From an uncultured Bacilli bacterium (GTDB lineage: Bacteria > Bacillota_I > Bacilli_A > RF39 > UBA660): a DNA stretch of 64,000 nucleotides. This document shows positions 16,726 to 24,898 of the stretch, one piece after another. How positions within the stretch are numbered: the first letter of the stretch is position 1; each line of letters opens with the position of its first letter. The translations under genes and the position numbers were made by a program. A model generated the notes under the pieces. That model was given only the letters and a program-made list of their open reading frames with translations, ran no database searches and was not told the origin of the DNA. The stretch is from assembly GCA_934101225.1 (NCBI GenBank), contig CAKOQK010000003.1, positions 26,504 to 90,503 on the forward strand, written 5' to 3'.

Positions 16726-18561
16726 TTATTTTTCCGTAATAAAGAATCTTTCATACCATATTAAAAATGTATATATTGTATAAATTTTCTTTCCATTTCT
16801 TTCAATATTATTATAATGATTATCAAGCATTTCATTTATTTTATTTTTGTCAAAAAATTCACTTACAAAATCTTTATTAAACATTTCTTTTACTTTACTA
16901 TAATATTTTTCTTCTTGAATCCAATTACCAAAAGGAACAGGGAAACCTAATTTTCTTCTCTTAGCCCATTCTTCGGGAATAACCTTTTCGGCAACTTTTC
17001 TAAAAATATATTTAGTTTGTCCGTCATGTACCATATACTTTGTTGGTAATTTTTTAGAAATATTCCAAACTTCTTTATCTAAAAATGGTACTCTAAGTTC
17101 AACACTATTAGCCATTGACATCTTATCTGCTTTTAATAATATATCATTAGGAAGCCAAAAATTTAAATCAATATACATTTTTCTTAAAATATCATTTTCT
17201 CCTTTAGTTTCATCATGAAATGGTTTACACAAATCATATGGACTAATATCTGAAATATATTTTTTATTTAAAATCTCCGGTATTTCTTCTGGTAAAAACA
17301 TCTCTGTTTTATTATAATATCTCTTGCTTATATCTTTACCATATTTTATTAATGTATGTTTTCCTTTAAAATAAGGTAATGGTTTAATTACTTTAGCAAT
17401 ACCACTTCTAACAAATAATGGTAAACTTAAATATATTTTTTCTATCTTAGAATCATTATATTCATTATATCCACCAAACATTTCATCAGCACCTTCTCCT
17501 GATAAAACTACCTTAACTTGACTTCTTGCTAGTTTACTTAAGAAATATAAAGGAACAGTGCTTACATTAGCGCTTGGCTCATCACAGTGATATTGAATAG
17601 TTGGTAATATATCAAAAAATTCATCACCAGTTATAACCTTACTATAATGTTTTACATGAAAATGTTCTGATAGACTCTTAGCATATTCTATTTCACTAAA
17701 TCCTTTTCCCTCAAAACCAACTGTAAATGTTTTATTTGGTTTAGCAAGACTTACAACATATGAAGAATCTACTCCTCCACTTAAATAAGATCCTACCTCT
17801 ACATCACTTATTTGATGATATTTAATTGAACTTTCTAAAGTTTCTTTAACTAATTTTTCATAATATTCATAACTATTATTTTCTTTTTCATAACTAAGTT
17901 TAAAATAACTTTTAACATCTATCTTACCATTTTTATAAATAAAGTAATGACCTGGTTTTAATTTATTAGTATATTTAAAAAATGTTTCCTCTAAATGATT
18001 AGTTCCATATGATAAATATAATCCTAAAACTTTATTATTTAATTCTTTTTTAAAATCAGGATGTGACAAAAATGATTTAATTTCACTACCCACCATAAAT
18101 AATCCATTATGATTATAATAATAAACAGGTTTAATCCCAAAATAATCTCTAGCTCCAACTAATGTCTTATTCTTCTTATCATAAATAATTATTCCAAACA
18201 TTCCTCTTAATTTATTGAAAACATTAGTTCCATATTCTTCATATCCATGAACGATTACTTCGGTATCACTATTTGTTGCAAATTTATGGTTAAGTTTTTC
18301 TAATTCTTCCCTTAATTCCTTAAAATTATATATTTCTCCATTAAACATAACAACAATGTTTTTATTTTCATTATAAAGCGGCTGATTTCCACCTTTTAAG
18401 TCGATTATTGATAATCTTCTAAAACCCATAGCAATATTTTCATCAACATAATAACCATCACTATCTGGGCCTCTATGTTTAATTCTATCAGCCATATCTT
18501 TAATTATTTTCTTTTTATTATTTATTTTTGTTTTATCATAAAATGCACAAAAGCCACACAT
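16726..18561 (-). CDS. asnB: Asparagine synthase (glutamine-hydrolysing)
   Basis: This 611-residue enzyme makes asparagine from aspartate, glutamine and ATP. Cys2 of MCGFCAFYD is the glutaminase nucleophile exposed after Met removal. RHRGPDSDGYY, GFRRLSIIDL and MFNGEIYNFKELR are class-II glutaminase motifs. The synthetase domain carries the PPi-loop YLSGGVDSSYV and LSGEGADEMFGGY. It is the last gene of a leftward run beginning near 21959, 54 bases after the ProX-like gene, and ends at a strong terminator. The length fits the Bacillus AsnB group. Function is well supported, though some paralogues act on cell-wall intermediates instead of free aspartate. Confidence 0.95.
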   Translation of the reverse strand: MCGFCAFYDKTKINNKKKIIKDMADRIKHRGPDSDGYYVDENIAMGFRRLSIIDLKGGNQPLYNENKNIVVMFNGEIYNFKELREELEKLNHKFATNSDTEVIVHGYEEYGTNVFNKLRGMFGIIIYDKKNKTLVGARDYFGIKPVYYYNHNGLFMVGSEIKSFLSHPDFKKELNNKVLGLYLSYGTNHLEETFFKYTNKLKPGHYFIYKNGKIDVKSYFKLSYEKENNSYEYYEKLVKETLESSIKYHQISDVEVGSYLSGGVDSSYVVSLAKPNKTFTVGFEGKGFSEIEYAKSLSEHFHVKHYSKVITGDEFFDILPTIQYHCDEPSANVSTVPLYFLSKLARSQVKVVLSGEGADEMFGGYNEYNDSKIEKIYLSLPLFVRSGIAKVIKPLPYFKGKHTLIKYGKDISKRYYNKTEMFLPEEIPEILNKKYISDISPYDLCKPFHDETKGENDILRKMYIDLNFWLPNDILLKADKMSMANSVELRVPFLDKEVWNISKKLPTKYMVHDGQTKYIFRKVAEKVIPEEWAKRRKLGFPVPFGNWIQEEKYYSKVKEMFNKDFVSEFFDKNKINEMLDNHYNNIERNGKKIYTIYTFLIWYERFFITEK

Positions 18562-18615
18562 TTAAATCAACTCTTTCTTTAAAAATTATACAAAATTATT
18601 AATTCTTTCATCAAG

Positions 18616-19104
18616 TTAAATCTTAGTTAAATGAACTTCATTACCATTATTTTTTATAAGACTAACCAAATCATTTACATTTAACCAAACAGTTGCTGAA
18701 TTATCATTAGGATGAACTCCAATTATAAATGGATCTTTAAAAAAATTTTCATCTATATAAAATTTTACAACTTTGTCTTTATCATTTAATAATCCTAAAG
18801 GTGTAACCGCCCCAGAAATTAATTTTAAATAATTATATAGTTCTGCATCACTTGCAAAGCTAAGATGTCTAAACCCATTTTCTATTCTAAATTTTTTCAA
18901 ATCAATTTTCTTATTTCCTAAAAGCGTTACTAAATAATAATTTTCTTTTTTATCATCTCTCAAAAATATATTTTTTCCATCATAATTTGGATATTTTAGT
19001 GAAACTCTTTTTAAATCATTCATATTAAATACCGGAATATGTTCATCTACTTCAAATTTAATATTATTTTTCTTTAAAAAGTCATATACCTCTTCCTTAT
19101 TCAC
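18616..19104 (-). CDS. ProX/PrdX-type aminoacyl-tRNA deacylase
   Basis: This 162-residue stand-alone editing domain belongs to the YbaK/ProX superfamily, which hydrolyses mischarged tRNA, typically Ala-tRNA(Pro). Family features are KNIFLRDDKKENYYLVTLLG with the conserved Lys, LKKFRIENGFRHLSFAS, GAVTPLGLLND (the GXVTP loop) and HPNDNSATVWL. It starts with GTG in a GTGA overlap with the preceding HD-domain gene and has AAGGAAC upstream. That overlap is direct evidence that TGA terminates translation here. Substrate specificity is taken from the family, not from the sequence. Confidence 0.87.
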   Translation of the reverse strand: MNKEEVYDFLKKNNIKFEVDEHIPVFNMNDLKRVSLKYPNYDGKNIFLRDDKKENYYLVTLLGNKKIDLKKFRIENGFRHLSFASDAELYNYLKLISGAVTPLGLLNDKDKVVKFYIDENFFKDPFIIGVHPNDNSATVWLNVNDLVSLIKNNGNEVHLTKI

Positions 19105-20153
19105 TTTTCAAGTTCCTTTTTCTTAATTGAATCAGAATATACATAATTTTCCATATCATAATTAAAATTATTAATTATATTTTTTCTTGCATTTTCACTT
19201 AAACTTGAAATTCTGCTATCATTAACTAATGGATCAATATATCTTATTTTAGCTCTAGATCTCACCGAGTAATAATCACCAGGCATATTTTTAGAAACTT
19301 TAACATCTTTCATATTTGCCCATTTGTCAAAGACATCTTTTAATCTAGATTTATAAATTATTTCAGCAACTTCATCATCACTTAATTCATATAAATCATC
19401 AATAGATATTAATTTATTTTTAACTAACCATTTCAAAATATCACTTAATAATCCCATTGAAAATCTTGTTTTATCATCACGATACAATATTGATAACCTA
19501 CTAGTTAACTCCACAAATTTATCTGCAATATCTTCATCATCAAAACATAATTCTAATTCTTTATCTTCATTAACTCCCACATAAATATTTTCATAAAATC
19601 TTTTTATTTCTTCCATATCACATAATTCATTTACAAACAAAGCATTTGAAAGAGAATATTCTAATCTATCAGCAGATAATTTAGGTGTATCATTATCAGC
19701 AATCGGATATATATGATAATCATCAACCTCTTCTAATTTAATCTTATCTCTTTCAAGTAATGTCATAATTTCTTTTGAATTCTTAATAATATCTGAGGTC
19801 TTTTCTTCTGTTGATTCTTGTTTATCAGCATCTCCATTAAATATATCAACAGTATGCTTAAAAACAGGAGAAGCAATATCATGAAATAATCCTGCCAAAG
19901 TTTGTTTCTTATCAGCTGTAAAATTCCAAACAATTAAAGCAACACCAACACTATGATCTAAACTTGTATAAGGATAACCATATTTAAACATTTTTGAATA
20001 TATTTTACCACATGTTACACTTATTTCCTTTTGATGTTGCATTTCTTTAGTAAAAATATAATCATTTAAAAAAAGAGGAAAATCCCATGACAATATTCCA
20101 TAATACTCTTTTAACCTATTATCTATTGTATCCAAATAATTCAATTTTATCAT
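19101..20153 (-). CDS. HD-domain phosphohydrolase
   Basis: This 350-residue protein has an HD phosphohydrolase core. SLDHSVGVALIVWNF gives the first His, LFHDIASPVFKHTVD the HD pair, and ADRLEYSLSNALF the final Asp. Such proteins hydrolyse nucleotides or (d)NTP-like substrates in the cytosol. It starts in an ATGA overlap with the MazG-like gene and ends in a GTGA overlap with the ProX-like gene, so three successive genes are translationally coupled. Its neighbours are nucleotide- or tRNA-quality-control enzymes, which suggests housecleaning of damaged substrates. The actual substrate is not visible. Confidence 0.87.
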   Translation of the reverse strand: MIKLNYLDTIDNRLKEYYGILSWDFPLFLNDYIFTKEMQHQKEISVTCGKIYSKMFKYGYPYTSLDHSVGVALIVWNFTADKKQTLAGLFHDIASPVFKHTVDIFNGDADKQESTEEKTSDIIKNSKEIMTLLERDKIKLEEVDDYHIYPIADNDTPKLSADRLEYSLSNALFVNELCDMEEIKRFYENIYVGVNEDKELELCFDDEDIADKFVELTSRLSILYRDDKTRFSMGLLSDILKWLVKNKLISIDDLYELSDDEVAEIIYKSRLKDVFDKWANMKDVKVSKNMPGDYYSVRSRAKIRYIDPLVNDSRISSLSENARKNIINNFNYDMENYVYSDSIKKKELEK

Positions 20154-20497
20154 TTCCCTCTTTTTTTAGTTCTTTCCAAATAATATTTTTTATCAAAACC
20201 ACCATTTTTCATCTTTTTCATCATAGCTACATCGTTAACTTCTTGCATATTAACATTTATAGACTTAGCTAAATAATTTATAACTTCTAGAACATCTGCT
20301 AGTTCCATAACCATATCCGCGCTTGTTCCATTATTAAAAGCATCAACTACCTCATTGCATTCTTCTTTTAGTTTATTTAAAAGTTCTTTTTGATATTCAA
20401 TATCATCAAGCACTCTATATAAAGCAATTTCATCATTATTGGTTATCTTGTCAATTATATTATCTCTTACTAACTTATTATATATTTTTTCTTCCAT
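20150..20497 (-). CDS. MazG/PRA-PH-like nucleotide pyrophosphohydrolase
   Basis: This 115-residue all-alpha NTP-pyrophosphatase belongs to the group often annotated 'phosphoribosyl-ATP pyrophosphohydrolase'. It begins KLVRDNIIDKI, typical of this stand-alone family. The metal-binding helices are LKEECNEVVDAF (E-E-x-x-E) and MELADVLEVINYL (E-x-x-D). The C-terminal GGFDKKYYLERT matches family members. No histidine-biosynthesis genes are near, so a general nucleotide-housecleaning role is more likely than a step in histidine synthesis. It is coupled on both sides: the upstream gene stops at the base where this one starts, and the downstream HD gene overlaps by 4 bases. Confidence 0.85.
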   Translation of the reverse strand: MEEKIYNKLVRDNIIDKITNNDEIALYRVLDDIEYQKELLNKLKEECNEVVDAFNNGTSADMVMELADVLEVINYLAKSINVNMQEVNDVAMMKKMKNGGFDKKYYLERTKKRGK

Positions 20498-21273
20498 TAA
20501 TTTTCCTTATTAATTTCTTTTTTAAAATTTAAACTAACTCCACCTATAGTAGAATTAATATTAATATTTTTTTCACCACTTCCAAGTGAAACATCTTTAG
20601 AATAATTTATTCCATTAACTAAAATGCTTCCTATTTTCTTAGTTACATTAGACTTATAATTATCCATACTATCATTTATCATTAATGTTATATCTCCTAT
20701 ACTTGAAATAATATTTAATTCTTCATTTATATTTGCATCAACATCTATATTACCAACTGAATTATTAATTAAAACAGTATTAAATTTAGACTTATTAACA
20801 TTGATATCCCCAACATTATTATTTATGCTTATTTCATTTAAAACTAAATTATTTACTTTAATATCTCCATATTTATTTTTTATACTTAAAATATTAATTA
20901 TTTCTTCAGGAATAACAATATCTAGTTTACATTTATTTTTATTAAATATATTTTTATTATCACTTTCAATATTTAAAACAGTATTATCTAAATTAGTAAC
21001 TAATTTTTCATCATTAGTTTCAAGTTTAAACTCTTCACCTGCATCAATGCTTATATTACATGTATTAATATCAATATTTATTTTAGAAAATTCTAAATCA
21101 TTTATTTCTTTTTTTACTGTATCTTTTAATAAGTTATCTTCTTTTTTAATTTCATCCGTTATAGATTTATAAATTTCAGTTCCTACTAAAATTGGAATAT
21201 AAAAGATAAACCCAATTAAAACAAACGCAAATAAAGTTGCCAAATATTTAATTACTTTTTGAGCATCATTCAT
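20497..21273 (-). CDS. DUF4097-type membrane-anchored beta-repeat protein
   Basis: This 258-residue protein has one N-terminal membrane anchor (about residues 10-32). A long run of short beta repeats follows with regular Val/Ile-Asn-Ile patterns, for example ISINNNVGDINVNKSKFNTV and INNSVGNIDVDA. This is the right-handed beta-helix look of DUF4097 (LiaG/adhesin-like) proteins. It overlaps the LiaF-like gene upstream by 4 bases. In Bacilli, DUF4097 and LiaF-type genes often sit together in envelope-stress loci. No two-component system is adjacent here. A scaffold or sensor role at the membrane is inference. Confidence 0.78.
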   Translation of the reverse strand: MNDAQKVIKYLATLFAFVLIGFIFYIPILVGTEIYKSITDEIKKEDNLLKDTVKKEINDLEFSKINIDINTCNISIDAGEEFKLETNDEKLVTNLDNTVLNIESDNKNIFNKNKCKLDIVIPEEIINILSIKNKYGDIKVNNLVLNEISINNNVGDINVNKSKFNTVLINNSVGNIDVDANINEELNIISSIGDITLMINDSMDNYKSNVTKKIGSILVNGINYSKDVSLGSGEKNININSTIGGVSLNFKKEINKEN

Positions 21274-21959
21274 TTAATATCAATTCCTCCAAACAAGATA
21301 GTTCCTTTAATATAAATTGTTTTAACATTTTCCTTAGATTTATTTCTACTAGTTTTATTATCAACACCACCAAAAATATTAGTTGTTTTAACTACCACAT
21401 TTACATCTTTAGGAACTTTAATAATAACTCCACCAAATACAACATAATTATTAATTACAATATCTTCATCAATAATTGCATTTCTTAAATCTAAACTTAC
21501 ACTACCAAATATTGAATTAATTGCACAATTATCTAATTTCTCATTATCTAAATTAATTTTTTCTTCTGAAAAAGTAGATGTATAAGTATGCTCCATATCT
21601 ATTTCTTTATCATTTATTTTTCCTATATTTTTAACAGCAATATTTTTAACTTTATCTTTAAATATTATAGATAAACCAATTACAACTAAAATAACAGGAA
21701 TTAATAATTTAAAAATTAAACTAAAATCAATTACATCTTGACATGATAATAATAAAAATAAACCTATTATTAATCCTATCAAAGCACCAGTTCTATCTTC
21801 TCCCTTAATTAAACCATTTAAAGATGGAACAATAATAAACACTGTCCACCATCCATCAAAAAATAAATTAATATTTGTTACTCCAAAAGTATTTAGTCCT
21901 AAAATTATTCCAACTAAAATTAAGAACAATCCCCAAATATAATTACTAACCATTTTCAT
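21270..21959 (-). CDS. LiaF-like membrane protein
   Basis: A 229-residue protein with about four N-terminal membrane helices (WGLFLILVGIILGLNTFG, WWTVFIIVPSLNGLI, ALIGLIIGLFLLLS, LLIPVILVVIGLSIIF). A C-terminal beta domain follows with INSIFGSVSLDLRNA and NIFGGVDNKTSRN repeats typical of the LiaF C-terminal domain. In Bacilli LiaF holds the LiaS kinase in check until cell-wall antibiotics damage the envelope. No liaRS pair is nearby, so the connection is to the family only. It opens a leftward run of coupled genes that extends to asnB. An extended -10, TGCTAAAAT, lies upstream. Confidence 0.8.
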   Translation of the reverse strand: MKMVSNYIWGLFLILVGIILGLNTFGVTNINLFFDGWWTVFIIVPSLNGLIKGEDRTGALIGLIIGLFLLLSCQDVIDFSLIFKLLIPVILVVIGLSIIFKDKVKNIAVKNIGKINDKEIDMEHTYTSTFSEEKINLDNEKLDNCAINSIFGSVSLDLRNAIIDEDIVINNYVVFGGVIIKVPKDVNVVVKTTNIFGGVDNKTSRNKSKENVKTIYIKGTILFGGIDIK

Positions 21960-22086
21960 AAAACCACAATCCTCTCTCTAAAAACATTTTAGCATGATTA
22001 ATCGTAAATGAATACAATATTTTATACTTTAATTAATTTATTTTAAAAATAAAACAAATGTATGTATATAAATACAAAATAAAAAC

Positions 22087-22125
22087 AATCAATATATTAT
22101 TTATATAATCTTATTGATTATTTTT
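22087..22125 (-). terminator. Terminator after the 22154-22537 gene
   Basis: AATCAATA / TATTGATT forms an 8-bp stem with a longer loop, followed on the minus strand by a T-rich tail. It is usable from both sides. Confidence 0.5.
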
Positions 22126-22153
22126 TACTATCTCATTATTTGTTAATATTTAC

Positions 22154-22537
22154 TTATTTAACTCTATGTGTTTTTTTGCCTTCATTAAATCTATTATTTA
22201 ATAAAGCATAACCAACAACATCCTTATCAATTTGATATTTGCCAATTTGATTAGATTTAGATATTAAACCTTCTTTACAAATATCGATATCAAAAGGAGA
22301 TTCAACATAATATCTAGAATATTCATCATGCATTATATATCCTTTTAAAATCCCATCATCACATCGATAATAAACTGGCATCAATTCATCATTACCAATC
22401 ATTTCAGCATAAATGCTATTATCATCTGTTAAAACAAATTTAAAAATAACTATTTGTTCAAAATTTTTATCATCAAAAGATTTAAGAATTCCCTTAAAAT
22501 ATTTATTATCTAAATTTTTTTCATGTAAATTATCCAT
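22154..22537 (-). CDS. Unrecognised 127-residue protein
   Basis: I do not recognise this protein. It is acidic and soluble-looking, with no membrane segment or signal peptide. It is rich in beta-like stretches (QIVIFKFVLTDDNSIYAEMIG, LMPVYYRCDDGILKGYIM) and ends in a basic tail (GKKTHRVK). It has its own ribosome-binding site (AGAGGGAAAG) and its own terminator downstream, so it is probably transcribed alone. It sits between ung and the LiaF-like run. A single-domain beta-barrel or ligand-binding protein is possible, but nothing more can be said. Confidence 0.7.
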   Translation of the reverse strand: MDNLHEKNLDNKYFKGILKSFDDKNFEQIVIFKFVLTDDNSIYAEMIGNDELMPVYYRCDDGILKGYIMHDEYSRYYVESPFDIDICKEGLISKSNQIGKYQIDKDVVGYALLNNRFNEGKKTHRVK

Positions 22538-22599
22538 ACTTTCCCTCTTTCAAAGCATATATTAGCACATTCATTATAAAAAAGTAAATATATATTAAT

Positions 22600-23247
22600 T
22601 TACCATTTTATTTCCTTTAAACCTTTACTCTTTAAATAATTATTACATTTAGAAAATGGCTTAGAACCAAAAAATCCATTATATGCACTAAAAGGTGATG
22701 GATGAGCACTCTCAATAATAAAATTATTTTTAATTAACGCTTTCTTACTTCTTGCATAATTACCCCATAGTATAAAAACAACATCTTTTTTATTATTATC
22801 TATTAATTTAATCACATCATCAGTAAATTGTTGCCAGCCAATATTACTATGGCTATTCGCATTATCTTTTTCAACAGTTAAAGTTGAGTTAAGCATCAAA
22901 ACCCCCTGCCTAGCCCATGAACTTAAATCACCACTTGTTCTTATAGGAACTCCTAAATCATCATATAGTTCTTTATAAATATTTTTTAAACTTGGAGGTA
23001 ATTTTACACCATCTCTAACTGAAAATGAAAGTCCATGTGCTTCACCCACGCCATGATATGGATCTTGTCCTACAATTACAACTTTAACATTAGCAAAAGG
23101 AGTTAATCTAAATGCATTAAAGACTTCATGCTTAGGCGGAAATATTACTTTATTTTTATATTCATTTTGCACTTTTAAAAGTAACGGTCTAAAATATTCA
23201 CCATCATATATATTTTTTAAAACCTTATCCCAATCATTACCAATCAT
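22600..23247 (-). CDS. ung: Uracil-DNA glycosylase, family 1
   Basis: This 215-residue family-1 enzyme removes uracil from DNA to start base-excision repair. All signature motifs are present: VIVGQDPYHGVGEAHGLSFS (water-activating Asp, GQDPYH), LMLNSTLTVE with the uracil-binding Asn, and SAHPSPFSA with the HPSP DNA-intercalating loop. AGAAGGA precedes the start at good spacing. It follows the NrtR-like gene with only two intervening bases, so the two are co-transcribed. The length is typical for Firmicutes. Confidence 0.97.
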   Translation of the reverse strand: MIGNDWDKVLKNIYDGEYFRPLLLKVQNEYKNKVIFPPKHEVFNAFRLTPFANVKVVIVGQDPYHGVGEAHGLSFSVRDGVKLPPSLKNIYKELYDDLGVPIRTSGDLSSWARQGVLMLNSTLTVEKDNANSHSNIGWQQFTDDVIKLIDNNKKDVVFILWGNYARSKKALIKNNFIIESAHPSPFSAYNGFFGSKPFSKCNNYLKSKGLKEIKW

Positions 23248-23249
23248 AA

Positions 23250-24065
23250 TTAATCCTTCTTATATCTAAATAATCTAGATGGCCTATGTCCTTCACCAGT
23301 TTTATAATCATCCGTTGCTTCAACCTTATTAGCAATAATTCTTCTAAAAGCAGGATCTAGTAATTTCTTATTAAGAATAACCTCATAAACTTGTTGTAAC
23401 TCTCCCAATGTAAACTCCTTAGGCATCATATTAAACACAATATCTGTATACATTATCTTATTTTTTAATCTTTCAATTCCAGATAAAATAACTAACGCAT
23501 GATCAAACGCTAAATCATTATTTTCAACTATTTCAAACTTATATCTATCAGTTGTTTTATCTTTTAATATCTTCTTAATTCTAGTTTTTAATACATCTTT
23601 ACCATTATCAAGAATAATTGTAACAATTTCATTTTCCTCTTTAACACTAACATTAAACCAAGAAGCATTTTCCATTAGTTTAGTATTTAATCTATTTTTA
23701 TCAATTAATGCCATATAAGCAGTTGAAACAATACGCATTCTAGGATCTCTATGAACATCACCAAATGTATATAATTGTTCTAAATAAATATTATCTAAAT
23801 TAGTTTCTCTTTTTAATATCCTATTTGGAGCATCTTCTAAGTCTTCATGTACATCTAAAAAACCTCCTGGTAAACACCATTTATCCTTAAATGGATAATC
23901 ATATCTTTTAACTAATAATATACTCATATTTTTTTTTGAAGTTTTACGATAATTATCAACCTTTTCATTTGCAATTGAAATAATTAATATATCAGTTGTT
24001 AATGATAACTTTTCAAATTTACTTGAATCATAATGTTTTAAAAATTCTTCTTCACTTTTATACAT
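23250..24065 (-). CDS. NrtR-like Nudix-fold transcriptional regulator of NAD metabolism
   Basis: This ~271-residue protein has an N-terminal Nudix-like domain and a C-terminal winged helix (FTLGELQQVYEVILNKKLLDPAFRRII, then GHRPSRLFRY). This is the architecture of NrtR repressors, which sense ADP-ribose or NAD. The Nudix box is degenerate: GGFLDVHEDLEDAPNRILKRETNL has R-E but lacks the E-E pair needed for hydrolysis, consistent with sensing rather than catalysis. The NAD operon next door has two matching palindromes at its promoter. I chose ATG 24065 because AGGAG ends exactly at the ATG at 24074. An active Nudix enzyme is the alternative. Confidence 0.78.
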   Translation of the reverse strand: MYKSEEEFLKHYDSSKFEKLSLTTDILIISIANEKVDNYRKTSKKNMSILLVKRYDYPFKDKWCLPGGFLDVHEDLEDAPNRILKRETNLDNIYLEQLYTFGDVHRDPRMRIVSTAYMALIDKNRLNTKLMENASWFNVSVKEENEIVTIILDNGKDVLKTRIKKILKDKTTDRYKFEIVENNDLAFDHALVILSGIERLKNKIMYTDIVFNMMPKEFTLGELQQVYEVILNKKLLDPAFRRIIANKVEATDDYKTGEGHRPSRLFRYKKD

Positions 24066-24118
24066 AATTAGCATCTCCTCTTATTAACAATTTAATTATA
24101 TCATATTTAAAAAGAAAA

Positions 24119-24156
24119 CACGATATTTTTTAATTATGAAATATCGTGCATTTTTT
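24119..24156 (+). terminator. Hairpin with T tract at the left border of the toxin-antitoxin repeat
   Basis: CACGATATTT / AAATATCGTG is a perfect 10-bp stem followed by a T run on the plus strand. Only the right arm is repeated at the second module, so the intact hairpin is a border feature. It could insulate the toxin promoter from read-through. Confidence 0.5.
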
Positions 24157-24157
24157 C

Positions 24158-24187
24158 TTGACCTAACATCTAATAATTTGGTATTCT
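24158..24187 (+). promoter_or_regulatory. Toxin mRNA promoter, copy 1
   Basis: TTGACC (24158-24163) and TATTCT (24182-24187) with 18-base spacing. Transcription would start near 24194 and run to the terminator near 24432. Confidence 0.6.
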
Positions 24188-24256
24188 ATTACCTAAGGAA
24201 CATTTAATTGTTTAGGTGATTACCTCTATTCTTTTTTATAGAAAGAGGTGATAGTT

Positions 24257-24352
24257 GTGAATAAGAAATTATTATATTTTATTTTAATTAATTTATTTAT
24301 AATTATTTTTATTTTATTCTATATTATTATTAAAATAATAGTGTTAAAATAA
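24257..24352 (+). CDS. Small hydrophobic peptide, candidate type I toxin (copy 1)
   Basis: This 31-residue peptide starts at GTG 24257 with GAGGTG six bases upstream. It is a short Lys-bearing N-terminus (MNKK) followed by an almost uninterrupted Leu/Ile/Phe/Tyr membrane helix and a basic end (IVLK). This is the look of type I toxins that insert into the membrane. Its mRNA has a 5' leader complementary to its own 3' untranslated region, as in known type I toxin mRNAs. An antisense RNA promoter faces it from the 3' side. The family (TxpA, BsrG, Fst) is not matched in sequence. No function has been shown. Confidence 0.65.
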   Translation: MNKKLLYFILINLFIIIFILFYIIIKIIVLK

Positions 24353-24453
24353 AAACCACCATAAACAGGGGGTTTTGTGAAAACTACAAAAAGGTAATCA
24401 CTTAACATCCAAAATTAAGTGTTCCTTTTTTATTTTATGTAAGTCTTCCTTAC
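24350..24453 (-). ncRNA. Candidate antisense antitoxin RNA, copy 1
   Basis: On the minus strand TTGAAG (24483-24488) and TAGTAT (24460-24465) with 17-base spacing predict a start near 24454. The ~105-base RNA would begin with a small hairpin (ATGTAAG/CTTACAT), be fully complementary to the toxin mRNA 3' region, and end in a bulged hairpin with a T tract at about 24350-24378. This 3'-overlapping layout resembles RatA/TxpA and SR4/BsrG. Confidence 0.6.
24399..24432 (+). terminator. Toxin mRNA terminator, copy 1
   Basis: CACTTAA / TTAAGTG stem followed by TTCC and a T run. The same bases can instead pair with the 5' leader of the mRNA. Confidence 0.6.
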
Positions 24454-24530
24454 ATATTCATACTATCATATTTTTAAATTATCTTCAAGATGTTAATTAG
24501 TTCAAATATGAAATATCGTGCATTTTTTTC

Positions 24531-24560
24531 TTGACCTAACATCTAATAATCTGATATTCT
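24531..24560 (+). promoter_or_regulatory. Toxin mRNA promoter, copy 2
   Basis: TTGACC (24531-24536), 18-base spacer and TATTCT (24555-24560) within an extended TGATATTCT. The start would lie near 24567. Confidence 0.6.
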
Positions 24561-24630
24561 ATTCCTTAAGGAACATTTAATTGTTAGTGTGATTGCCTTT
24601 TTTCAAACATTATTGAAAGAAGGTGATGTT

Positions 24631-24765
24631 ATGAGCAAGAAAGATTGCTTAATTTTTATCTTACTTATAATTATCATATTATTAATAGTAGTTATCTTGT
24701 CTAAAACTACTACTAATACAAAAATTTCACCTAACACAGGGGTGTTTTGGTGTTTTTTCCTATAA
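24631..24765 (+). CDS. Small hydrophobic peptide, candidate type I toxin (copy 2)
   Basis: This 44-residue peptide starts at ATG 24631 with AAGGTG five bases upstream. It begins MSKKDC, has a continuous membrane helix (LIFILLIIIILLIVVIL), then a polar tail with KTTTNTKISPNTG and an aromatic end (VFWCFFL). The tail is encoded over the antisense RNA terminator, so it may be constrained by RNA structure as much as by protein function. Copy 1 lacks this tail. The conserved leader, terminator and antisense promoter make it a paralogous type I toxin candidate. Toxicity is inferred. Confidence 0.65.
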   Translation: MSKKDCLIFILLIIIILLIVVILSKTTTNTKISPNTGVFWCFFL

Positions 24766-24829
24766 AGGTAATCACTTAACATTCTCCAAATTAAGTGTTC
24801 CTTTTTTATTTTATGTAAGTCTTCCTTAC
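24720..24829 (-). ncRNA. Candidate antisense antitoxin RNA, copy 2
   Basis: On the minus strand TTGTAC (24859-24864), 17-base spacer and TAATAT (24836-24841) predict a start near 24829. The ~110-base RNA would end at a nested hairpin (CACC...GGTG enclosing AACAC/GTGTT) followed by a T tract near 24720. It is complementary to the 3' end of the toxin-2 coding region and to its 3' untranslated region. Confidence 0.6.
24773..24810 (+). terminator. Toxin mRNA terminator, copy 2
   Basis: CACTTAA / TTAAGTG stem and T run, equivalent to 24399-24432. Confidence 0.6.
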
Positions 24830-24898
24830 ATATTCATATTATCAAATTTTAATAATTTGTACAAGTATTACTAACGTAATTTCATACATTAATAAATA

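Larger units (their letters stand above)
24133..24470 (+). repeat. Tandem type I toxin-antitoxin module, copy 1
   Basis: Copy 1 of a ~340-base module repeated at 24507-24845, with a 373-base offset between the two TTGACC boxes. Promoter, 5' leader, 3' untranslated region, terminator and antisense promoter are nearly identical in both copies, while the small coding region differs. Confidence 0.75.
24507..24845 (+). repeat. Tandem type I toxin-antitoxin module, copy 2
   Basis: Second copy of the module at 24133-24470. The non-coding parts are conserved almost base for base. The coding region shares only the hydrophobic character. Confidence 0.75.

Noticed and set aside
24040..24118. A third NrtR-type operator in the regulator's own promoter
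   Set aside because: Only one half-site (TTAATAAGA) resembles the palindrome arm; the other half does not match.
24257..24765. The hydrophobic peptides as phage holins or signal peptides of truncated genes
   Set aside because: They are followed by terminators and antisense promoters conserved between both copies, and the non-coding parts are the conserved element. This fits a type I toxin-antitoxin locus better.
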